This document shows, piece after piece, positions 25,555 to 32,357 of a stretch of 64,000 nt of DNA (its first letter is position 1; every line of letters starts with the position of its first letter). The notes beneath the pieces were generated by a model. It made no database searches and was not told the DNA's origin. It saw nothing but the letters and a program-made list of their open reading frames with translations. Location of the stretch: positions 124,001-188,000 of the forward strand of contig CAJTMH010000001.1 of the NCBI GenBank assembly GCA_910577255.1, written 5' to 3'. Source of the DNA: an uncultured Duncaniella sp. (GTDB lineage Bacteria; Bacteroidota; Bacteroidia; Bacteroidales; Muribaculaceae). Made by a program: the position numbers and the translations under genes.

Positions 25555-26040
25555 TTAGCCGACTTTTATGTCCGGATTGATTCGCTTTAGGGCGGCTATG
25601 AACTTGTCAGGGTGTTTGGGAGCAATTTCAATCGGCATGAAACTTTTGACTACACTTCGGTTAGAGAGGGTTATCGACAAGCGGTCGAACGACATCGCAG
25701 CAGTAGCCAAAATGCTTCTCGTTTTCTTCACCTCGCTGATATGGCAGATAGGGATCCACATCCATCGGTAGAGGTTTCTGATACCGAGTTGCTGTCCGCG
25801 AATTTCATATTTTACTCCTGTGAAACAGAAGATTAATAATGCAAGCATTATCGATGCGAACACAATTCCGAACAAAATGTCATCGTCGAGCACAGGGCCT
25901 ATCATGCAGATTACCACAGTGAAGATGCCGACGGCATACACCCAATGGTCAACTTTAGGCGCGAAGACTTGTGTCGACATACTGTCGTTATCCTTATGAC
26001 TGAAAACCTCGGTTTTATCTTTGTCGGTAAAATTCGTCAT
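25555..26040 (-). CDS. membrane protein with YyaB-like bacterial PH domain
   Basis: 161 residues. Two hydrophobic helices (about 33-50 and 57-76) are followed by a beta-rich domain (about 80-155) with GVKYEIRGQQLGIRNLYRW and FDRLSITLSN, typical of the bacterial PH-like (YyaB-like) family in which a membrane hairpin precedes a small PH fold. An internal ATG at 25980 would give a shorter protein. A -7 box at 26094-26101 supports the long form. Function unknown; likely co-transcribed with the MmcQ-like gene. Confidence 0.75.
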   Translation of the reverse strand: MTNFTDKDKTEVFSHKDNDSMSTQVFAPKVDHWVYAVGIFTVVICMIGPVLDDDILFGIVFASIMLALLIFCFTGVKYEIRGQQLGIRNLYRWMWIPICHISEVKKTRSILATAAMSFDRLSITLSNRSVVKSFMPIEIAPKHPDKFIAALKRINPDIKVG

Positions 26041-26093
26041 ATATTTTAATACTTTTCAATAAGAGGGGTGGCCCACAGCTAAATATAATGTCA

Positions 26094-26101
26094 CAAATTT
26101 A
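26094..26101 (-). promoter_or_regulatory. -7 box of the PH-domain/MmcQ pair
   Basis: Minus-strand TAAATTTG, giving a start near 26087. Confidence 0.5.
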
Positions 26102-26310
26102 CGAATTTCTCCACAAATTCTGATAATAAATCTGCCATGTTTCCGGTGGAGAGGATTTATGAAAATGGTCACTCACCATGATTCAAATATGCGTTTATAT
26201 TTATTTTTTTGAGTGGGGCAAATATCTTGTATCTCCAAATAGGTGGCAAAATAAGGACAAAAGATCAGGATCGCTTACCACGGGGGCTTGCCGTGAGTGG
26301 GCGTAGATTC

Positions 26311-26318
26311 TAACTTTG
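26311..26318 (+). promoter_or_regulatory. promoter of the TIM-barrel gene
   Basis: TAACTTTG with TTG at 26288-26290, 20 bp upstream, fits the -7/-33 pair; start near 26325, 21 nt before ATG 26346. Together with the minus-strand box at 26094 these are the only features I see in the 305-bp gap 26041-26345. Confidence 0.6.
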
Positions 26319-26345
26319 CACCCAAAATGTAAAATAGATAAATAT

Positions 26346-27461
26346 ATGAAAACAAAGCTTTTGATTCTTATGGTGCTGTTGATGGTATTCTCGGATGCGA
26401 CTGCAATGAAGTATCGTGGAATGGTATATGATGTAGGCTTGCAGTACAATCCAGGGGAATATTCTGTGGAAGATTTCAATACAGACCTTGTGAGGTATGA
26501 CATGAAAGTGATTGCGGACACTCTCCACTGCAATGGTGTGAGGATAGAGGGGGAAGATATCGGCCGGCTTGAGAAAGCTGCTAAGTTGGCGGCTGAGTCA
26601 GGGATGAAGATCTTTTTTAATCCGTGGTGGATGAATGCAGGGGCTGAGCCTGTTGCCGACTATATGCGTGAGGCTGCTAAAATTGCGGAGAGGCTTCGCA
26701 AAGAAGGTGTGGATATAACTTTTGTGGCCGGATGTGAGTTCTCATTGTTCAACGAGGGTGTATTTGAGGGTAAAAATGTGTCAGAGCGTCTCGCTTCCAT
26801 GATGAAACTACAGGAGTTGCAATCCCAGCCTCAGAAACTTAAGGAGGCTACAGATATGATATCCATGAAACTTAACAAGATTCTCGGAATGATAGTCGAA
26901 GGGGTGCGTGAAAATTTCAGCGGCGATGTGGTCTATTCGGCCGGCTCTTGGGAACATGTTGACTGGACCATGTTTGATGCTGTAGGTGTTGACTATTACC
27001 GTGACCGGCAGTCGGATGAGGAATATCTTTCGGGGGTGAAGGAATATTTGAAACATGGTAAGCCTGTGTGGGTGATGGAAGTGGGATGCTGTACTTATGA
27101 GGGAGCTGCGAAACTCGGCGGGGGAGGCTTCACCGTGCTTCAAGGTGTCGACAAAAACGGCAATGGAATCTATGCCGGTGGAGAAGCGCCACTGCGAAGC
27201 GAAAAAGAGCAAGCGGATTATGATGAGCAGCAGATCAGACTTCTCAGCGATTCCGGTATAGAGGGGATGTTTGTATTCGAATTTTCATTCCCGATTGCGC
27301 CATACCGTGAGAAAGGTCTTGATTCCGATCTCACAGCTTATCCGATAGTAAAGAGCTTTCCTAAAGACGACCCCAGGTCGATGCTGATGCCGCCTTGGCA
27401 GCCTAAAGAAGCATTCCATAGGGTCGGGGCAGTATATCATGAACTTGAACAAACAATGTGA
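26346..27461 (+). CDS. secreted TIM-barrel protein, glycoside-hydrolase-like (family often labelled abortive infection protein)
   Basis: 371 residues from ATG 26346, with a signal peptide (about 1-20). The mature part begins MKYRGMVYDVG and shows a beta/alpha-barrel pattern: HCNGVRIEGEDIGRL, GMKIFFNPWWMN, DITFVAGCEFSLFNEG, VDYYRD, PVWVMEVGCCTYEGA and GMFVFEFSFP. Glu in CEFSLFNEG and in VMEVGCC sit where clan GH-A enzymes carry acid/base and nucleophile, so a retaining glycoside hydrolase is a reasonable guess. Relatives in Actinobacteria are labelled abortive infection protein, without functional support that I know of. An AraC regulator follows. Confidence 0.72.
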   Translation: MKTKLLILMVLLMVFSDATAMKYRGMVYDVGLQYNPGEYSVEDFNTDLVRYDMKVIADTLHCNGVRIEGEDIGRLEKAAKLAAESGMKIFFNPWWMNAGAEPVADYMREAAKIAERLRKEGVDITFVAGCEFSLFNEGVFEGKNVSERLASMMKLQELQSQPQKLKEATDMISMKLNKILGMIVEGVRENFSGDVVYSAGSWEHVDWTMFDAVGVDYYRDRQSDEEYLSGVKEYLKHGKPVWVMEVGCCTYEGAAKLGGGGFTVLQGVDKNGNGIYAGGEAPLRSEKEQADYDEQQIRLLSDSGIEGMFVFEFSFPIAPYREKGLDSDLTAYPIVKSFPKDDPRSMLMPPWQPKEAFHRVGAVYHELEQTM

Positions 27462-27506
27462 TTAGTAAAAAACACGATTTACCAGGTGTTTTCACCAGAA
27501 TTACAT

Positions 27507-27514
27507 TAATTTTG
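27507..27514 (+). promoter_or_regulatory. -7 box of the AraC-family gene
   Basis: TAATTTTG, start predicted near 27521, 13 nt before ATG 27534. Confidence 0.6.
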
Positions 27515-27533
27515 CAATTGCGTCTGTTTTGGC

Positions 27534-28487
27534 ATGAAAGTTATGGATATCAATAAACTTAAGGATCCTCAGGAGGTTGAGAAGCTCGCACGCGATATCT
27601 CCGCAGCCCATATAGGTCACGAACTTGTGCTTTTTGATAATCTCGATCACCAACTCTGTGACTTTGACCGGAGGAGCTCTTTCGGTTCTAATCCGGTAAA
27701 AGTGGTCGGTGCATCAATATTTCTGTGCGTGTGTGGGAGCATGAAGTGTAGGATAAATCTTTCCGAACACATAGCTGAAGCGGGCGATGTGATAGTGGTG
27801 CTTCCTGGGTCGATAATGCAGATACTCGACGTGAGCGACGATATGCAGACAGCATCCCTGTCGTTTGCCACGGATTACTTCGAAGCGATAGTGGATGTGA
27901 GTGCCGAAATGCGCGCTTCTCCCATAGTAAAACTATCGGATTCAGATTTTGATGAGTGTATTAATATCTACAGGATGCTTAATTCCAGAATACGCCGATG
28001 TCGCGATCAGTCTCTACGCATGATTGCCAAAGGGTATGTCGGTGTAGCCTGTAGCATCATTACCAATGCATGGCTAAACAGTCACCGGGAGGTGATAACC
28101 GGAATGTCACGGCCGTCTGACCTATATACGAGATATCTTACCAAGGTTCAGGAAGATTATCATTCACACCGCAGTGTGAGACACTATGCTGAGATTCTCT
28201 GTGTCACGCCTAAATATCTGTCAATGGTGGTAAAAAAAGAAAGTGGCCGAAACGCTTCGGACTTTATTGATGAACTTGTGATTTTCGAAGCAAAAGCCTT
28301 GCTTATGGATGGTGGCTATACTGTTCAGCAGGTGGCCGAGATGATGAACTTCCCGAATCCAAGTTTTTTCTCAAGATTTTTCAGAAAACGAACCGGACTT
28401 ACTCCTACCGCTTACCAAAATGAGAATTCAAAATCTTTTCGGACATTCCCTGATTGCCATAATCTGAGTCAGATGTTGCAAGAATGA
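27534..28487 (+). CDS. AraC-family transcriptional regulator
   Basis: 317 residues. The N-terminal part (about 20-170) is a cupin-like sensing domain (GASIFLCVCGSMKCRINLSE; AGDVIVVLPGSIMQIL). The C-terminal part (about 200-300) has the paired helix-turn-helix: YAEILCVTPKYLSMVVKKES and GYTVQQVAEMMNFPNPSFFS, followed by FFRKRTGLTPTAYQ, the signature end of AraC domains. It follows the TIM-barrel gene by 72 bp but has its own -7 box. A second ATG at 27543 is possible. Ligand unknown. Confidence 0.92.
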   Translation: MKVMDINKLKDPQEVEKLARDISAAHIGHELVLFDNLDHQLCDFDRRSSFGSNPVKVVGASIFLCVCGSMKCRINLSEHIAEAGDVIVVLPGSIMQILDVSDDMQTASLSFATDYFEAIVDVSAEMRASPIVKLSDSDFDECINIYRMLNSRIRRCRDQSLRMIAKGYVGVACSIITNAWLNSHREVITGMSRPSDLYTRYLTKVQEDYHSHRSVRHYAEILCVTPKYLSMVVKKESGRNASDFIDELVIFEAKALLMDGGYTVQQVAEMMNFPNPSFFSRFFRKRTGLTPTAYQNENSKSFRTFPDCHNLSQMLQE

Positions 28488-28498
28488 AAAAAACTTTT

Positions 28499-28506
28499 TA
28501 ATTTTG
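28499..28506 (+). promoter_or_regulatory. promoter of the structured RNA
   Basis: TAATTTTG with TTG at 28475-28477, 21 bp upstream; the -33 part lies inside the 3' end of the AraC gene. Start predicted near 28513. Confidence 0.65.
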
Positions 28507-28512
28507 CGATTG

Positions 28513-28828
28513 AAGATTGTGTCGCAGAACCCCGGTGTCGGGAATGCGTATGGGTCTTCAAAAACATACAAAAGCGTTTACTTTACGCTCTTTCTTGGCT
28601 GTTAGAAACTTCGCAACTTTCAAATCATTGTCAAGGATGCAGCAAACAGTAGATGTCTTAGTGTGGATATGTATATTCTGTCTGGGTCCAGTACGAGAGT
28701 ATTGGATGCTGGCTTATATCATATTCTGCGTGAGGCTTCTGCAAGTTTGCTCGTTCTACAATGATGGGCAATGCGAAGGCCTCTGGCAGCAGAACGAGCA
28801 GCAAGTATGGCTCTCACGCTTTTTTTAT
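28513..28828 (+). ncRNA. putative 316-nt structured non-coding RNA
   Basis: The gap between the AraC gene and the next CDS holds a promoter at one end and a strong terminator at the other, with several local hairpins between. Visible elements are CCCG-GTGT-CGGG at 28531-28542 nested in CGCA/TGCG (28523-28526 with 28545-28548), AGCGT/ACGCT at 28573-28577 and 28585-28589, an AGTACGAGA stretch at 28690-28698 identical to the sarcin-ricin-loop core of 23S rRNA, and a long terminal stem. An ORF of 108 codons crosses it but lacks protein character, and I recall similar translated sequences recurring as uncharacterised proteins in Bacteroidales, which would suit a conserved RNA. It may match an Rfam Bacteroidales family; I cannot confirm which. 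Confidence 0.6.
28728..28827 (+). terminator. terminator stem of the structured RNA
   Basis: GCGTGAG (28728-28734) pairs with CTCACGC (28813-28819), and TGCTCGTTCT (28748-28757) pairs with AGAACGAGCA (28791-28800); seven or more Ts follow directly at 28820. Confidence 0.75.
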
Positions 28829-28868
28829 TTACACCTGTTCTGAGAGCTGACAGGATAAAAAATCAATT

Positions 28869-29435
28869 ATGAAAAAGTTTATTCTTTTTAGTGTTTTATT
28901 TTCTGTGCTGAATGTGTGTGTGGCTCAGGAATTTGATGAAGATGTTCTTGAGGGAGAATGGTCTGTGGAAGCAATTGAAGGAACGTTGCCTTTCGGTATT
29001 CAAAAATTTTCAGGGTTACAATTAGGTGAATCATACGATGAGTATGAGGAATGTGGATATGACTATCCATGTTCAGGGCTTATCAAAGGTGTGGAAAGTG
29101 TTGATGCCACAAAATATACAGGATGTTATGAGGGGGACAATGCTTTACTTGATTATTTTATCTGCAACTCAAATAAATTACACCTCATTGTAGGAGATCA
29201 TTACACATTGCATTTCACTATTTCTTCACTCACGCCGCAGGCATTGATAATAAAGACTGCTAATGCTACTGTAACTTTATCCAAAAAATTATCGGCAATA
29301 ACCCAAGAAACTCAAGTCTTGACAAATGGAAATAACGATATATATGATTTGAATGGAGTGAAAATACCGAACATAGAAAAATCCGGTATCTATATAATTG
29401 ATGGGGAAAAACGGTTAATTCAAACCGGTATGTAG
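28869..29435 (+). CDS. secreted protein of unknown function with a short C-terminal sorting-like tail
   Basis: 188 residues with a signal peptide (MKKFILFSVLFSVLNVCVAQ). The middle contains Gly/Tyr/Asp-rich strands (LEGEWSVEAIEGT; DEYEECGYDYPCSG) suggestive of a lipocalin-like or DUF-type small beta fold. The end, IYDLNGVKIPNIEKSGIYII, resembles the short C-terminal domains of Prevotella and Muribaculaceae secreted proteins (YDLNGRRV...GIYI), which I interpret as sorting-related. The gene is visibly more AT-rich than its neighbours, suggesting recent acquisition. Function unknown. Confidence 0.7.
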   Translation: MKKFILFSVLFSVLNVCVAQEFDEDVLEGEWSVEAIEGTLPFGIQKFSGLQLGESYDEYEECGYDYPCSGLIKGVESVDATKYTGCYEGDNALLDYFICNSNKLHLIVGDHYTLHFTISSLTPQALIIKTANATVTLSKKLSAITQETQVLTNGNNDIYDLNGVKIPNIEKSGIYIIDGEKRLIQTGM

Positions 29436-29563
29436 CATGAGTAGCCAATATGGTCTCAGATACGAAGTTGATTAACAGATATTATGACTATAATATTTGA
29501 TTCCGCTTAATTTATGTAATGTGTGTATCTTGGGATTCTTATCGGTAATACTATTTTTATGAA

Positions 29564-29603
29564 TACAAGAGAATGCGCTGGAATTTCAGCGCATTCTCTT
29601 GTA
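29564..29603. terminator. strong bidirectional terminator
   Basis: A 17-bp perfect stem (29564-29580 with 29587-29603) with loop GAATTT, located between the convergent secreted-protein gene and the CBS-domain gene. The rest of the gap 29436-29705 shows no gene. Confidence 0.8.
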
Positions 29604-29705
29604 CTTAAGGGGATAGGGGATATAAAATGGCATTAATCATACTGAGGTAAACGAACGGAGTGACAACTAATATTTCAGGCTATGCAATAATCTATCCCAC
29701 ATAAA

Positions 29706-30983
29706 TTATACTTCGTGGTCCAGGCATACCGCTATCTTGTCAACTCTTGTGTTGTCCATATCGACCACTTCAATGCGGAATCCATTCCATACGACTATAT
29801 CACCGGTAACGGCAATTCTTTGAAGATAATCCATTATCATGCCGCCGATTGTAGTATATGACTGAGGTATATACAAGTCCTCTCGGTCAAAATGCGACAG
29901 GAAATCATACACAGAGCATTTGCCGTCAACAAGCCATTCATCTTTGGAATCGCGTTTCACTATCATGGGCTCTTCAATTTCATCAGGACAATTACCCACA
30001 AGACCATCGAGAATGTCACGCAGAGTCACCACACCGCAGAATGCTCCGTACTCATCACAGACAAGGGCTGAATGAACTTTCTTTGCTTTGAACATGTCGA
30101 GCGCATCGTACACACTCATATTTTCGGGAACATAAAGCCCCGAAGTCACAATGTCCGAAAGGTTGAAATTCGCACCATTGAGCGACAAAATTAATTGTTT
30201 TAAAGAAACGATGCCAATAATTTCAGACTTGGAAGAGTCATAGACCGGATATGAGGAGTGCAGTTCTTGCGAGATCAGGTGCATTACTTCGTCGGAAGTC
30301 ATGTTGACCGATAGAGTCGCTACGTCTCCACGAACCGTCATTATGGACTCGACCTTTAAGTCGCCGAGAACAAGGGCTCGTTCCATAATGTCCTGTTCGA
30401 CTTCCTTGACCTCACCGCCTTCGGTGCCTTCCTTGATTAGTGATTTTATTTCTTCCTCTGTAACCGCCGAGGATTTTTTGTCGATTCCTAAAATTTTGGA
30501 TATACCGGATGTAGATACTGATAGAATCCAGACCAAAGGGTAGGTGATCATTGACAATAATTTCATGCCGGGCGCGACAAGACGTGATATTGTGTCAGCC
30601 ATGTTCATGCCAATTTTTTTCGGGACAAGTTCACCGACGACGATTGACAGATATGTTACGATCGTGACAATCACTATTTTTGACACTCCTATAGCTATGG
30701 AGGGCTTGACGCCCCATGCGATGAGTTGCGTCCCGAAATCATTTGCGATGGTTGCTCCTGAAAAAAGGCCTGTCAGAATTCCGATGAGAGTTATCCCGAT
30801 TTGTACGGTCGAAAGGAATCGCTCAGGTTCTTCGGACAGTGCGAGTGCGATGGCTGCACTCTTGTTGCCCCTTTTAGCATCAGTTGACAATTTAGATTTT
30901 CGTGCGGAAATGAGAGCCACCTCCGACATTGAAAATACGCCGTTGAGCAAAATCAATCCACAAATAATGAGTATGTCGTCCAT
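29706..30983 (-). CDS. CNNM/CorC-family membrane protein with CBS domains
   Basis: 425 residues in the usual order: DUF21/CNNM transmembrane domain (about 1-185, GLILLNGVFSMSEVALISAR), two CBS domains (about 205-330, VESIMTVRGDVATLS and HSALVCDEYGAFCGVVTLRD) and a CorC/HlyC C-terminal domain (about 345-425, DSKDEWLVDGKCSVYDFL; YTTIGGMIM). Members are annotated hemolysin-like, and several relatives act in Mg2+ or Co2+ transport. It sits in the inner membrane. No operon partner. Confidence 0.92.
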   Translation of the reverse strand: MDDILIICGLILLNGVFSMSEVALISARKSKLSTDAKRGNKSAAIALALSEEPERFLSTVQIGITLIGILTGLFSGATIANDFGTQLIAWGVKPSIAIGVSKIVIVTIVTYLSIVVGELVPKKIGMNMADTISRLVAPGMKLLSMITYPLVWILSVSTSGISKILGIDKKSSAVTEEEIKSLIKEGTEGGEVKEVEQDIMERALVLGDLKVESIMTVRGDVATLSVNMTSDEVMHLISQELHSSYPVYDSSKSEIIGIVSLKQLILSLNGANFNLSDIVTSGLYVPENMSVYDALDMFKAKKVHSALVCDEYGAFCGVVTLRDILDGLVGNCPDEIEEPMIVKRDSKDEWLVDGKCSVYDFLSHFDREDLYIPQSYTTIGGMIMDYLQRIAVTGDIVVWNGFRIEVVDMDNTRVDKIAVCLDHEV

Positions 30984-31192
30984 ATATTATACTTGCTTCA
31001 TATAGTTTCACATTATATAACAATGAATATGGGCGTGATGTTGTTGATGTCAATCAGGGACAATAGATTTTTCCGGTTGGTGGGAAACATATATAGATAT
31101 CCGAGGCGCAGTAACGAACCTCTTCTCCGGTCAGGGGGCAATAAAATCTATGTGATTTGGGGGCAGCTTCTTTATGGATAATGGATATAAGA

Positions 31193-31218
31193 AAACCCGC
31201 TGAAATTTCAGCGGGTTT
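31193..31218. terminator. terminator after tRNA-Ser
   Basis: A perfect 26-nt palindrome with arms AAACCCGCTGA and TCAGCGGGTTT around AATT; the minus-strand tail is TTCTT after the TTT arm. It lies 12 bp beyond the tRNA 3' end. Confidence 0.75.
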
Positions 31219-31230
31219 GTTTGTGTTTTG

Positions 31231-31315
31231 CGGAGAGAGAGGGATTCGAACCCCCGGAGGTGTGACCCTCAACGGTTTTCAAGACCGCCGCAATCGACCA
31301 CTCTGCCATCTCTCC
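31231..31315 (-). tRNA. tRNA-Ser (anticodon TGA)
   Basis: An 85-nt class II tRNA. Acceptor GGAGAGA pairs with TCTCTCC, discriminator G; the anticodon loop is CTTGAAA, with TGA for serine UCA codons; a long variable arm (about GTTGAGGGTCACACC region) marks it as serine; T-loop GTTCGAATC. No encoded CCA. Confidence 0.95.
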
Positions 31316-31473
31316 TTGTCTACCGCTTCACTTGGTTGACTTCGCTTAGTCAGTGAGGCGTGGTAGGTGGTTTGTTTTAACGAGTGCAAAGGTAGGGGTT
31401 ATTTTTGATATGTGCAAATTTTTCCTGAATTTTTTTCAAATTTTGTGTGATTTTTTGTCAAAGAGGCCGAATA

Positions 31474-32226
31474 TTATATTTCTACCCCTTGATTTTTCAG
31501 GAACGCGCGATAAACATGGGAGAATTTTTCATTTGCTTCACGAGGATAGCGAATGTCGGTGAATACTTGAGCGAGGTTCTCCTTGCCGTTCTCCTCCACA
31601 AATGATTTGGATGCCGGGAGAGATTCCTTCTCTGCGTAATATTCCCTTATTTCATCGTCGGTGGGGGTGTGGTATCTTTCGGCATGGACGGTAGCTTCAA
31701 CAGGGAGGCGTTCGGACATCTCGCCCGGTACGGCAGGATAGCCAACAGCAAGAGTGATGACAGGAATGACCCCCATGGGGAGTTCAAGCACTTTTGCGAT
31801 TGTCTCGGCGTTGTAGGTTGTGGTGCCGAGATAGCATGTGCCAAGCCCGTGAAGCTCGGCTATGGTGCAGAATTGCTGGGCGAATATAGAGGTGTCAATC
31901 ACCCCCCAAGTGAATCCCTGCAGGTTGTCGAGCCCGGGGTCGGCATTGTTAAGCCTACACCATCGGTTGAACCGGTTGAGGTCAAGGCAGAATGTGACAA
32001 TGGCTGCTGCGCCGGTAGCTGCCGGTTGGTTGAAATGGGCAGGGGCCAGTTCTCGCTTTATTGCCGGGTCGGTGGTGACGATAGCGCTGTAAATCTGCAT
32101 GTTGCCCGTGTTAGGGGCCTGGGCGGCCGCCTTTAGCATGCCTGTGAGCAAGGTGGGATCAACAGGGCGGTTCTGGTCGTACTGTCGTATGGTGCGTCGG
32201 GTAGAAAAATACTCGTTGCTATGCAT
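31474..32226 (-). CDS. nitroreductase-family FMN oxidoreductase
   Basis: 250 residues. N-terminal FSTRRTIRQYDQNRPVD is the FMN-binding Arg-Ser/Thr-Arg-Arg motif of the family; AAAQAPNTGNMQIY contacts flavin; ELHGLGTCYLGTT and VITLAVGYPA form the dimer core. Proteins of this length resemble the NfrA/NfsA-like group using NAD(P)H to reduce nitro compounds, quinones or flavins. Probably a cytosolic homodimer. Single gene, divergent from the ribonucleotide reductase. Confidence 0.9.
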   Translation of the reverse strand: MHSNEYFSTRRTIRQYDQNRPVDPTLLTGMLKAAAQAPNTGNMQIYSAIVTTDPAIKRELAPAHFNQPAATGAAAIVTFCLDLNRFNRWCRLNNADPGLDNLQGFTWGVIDTSIFAQQFCTIAELHGLGTCYLGTTTYNAETIAKVLELPMGVIPVITLAVGYPAVPGEMSERLPVEATVHAERYHTPTDDEIREYYAEKESLPASKSFVEENGKENLAQVFTDIRYPREANEKFSHVYRAFLKNQGVEI

Positions 32227-32357
32227 AGTGATGTATGGTTAAAATGATTTATGGTGCAAGTTACAATTTTATTTCCAGATGTAAATAACTTGCTGGAATT
32301 TTTTTTGGATTATATAAAATAATTGGTCAACTTTGCATCGCAGTTTTTATAATTTGT

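Noticed and set aside
26346..27461. Abortive-infection phage defence gene
   Set aside because: A signal peptide and TIM-barrel/hydrolase-like motifs do not support a cytoplasmic defence role; the label comes from database naming.
28517..28843. 108-codon ORF as a protein
   Set aside because: It lies wholly inside the predicted structured RNA and runs through its terminator stem; composition is not protein-like.
32227..32357. Cobalamin riboswitch before the B12-dependent reductase
   Set aside because: The 130-bp gap lacks the conserved B12-box pattern and is too short together with a leader.
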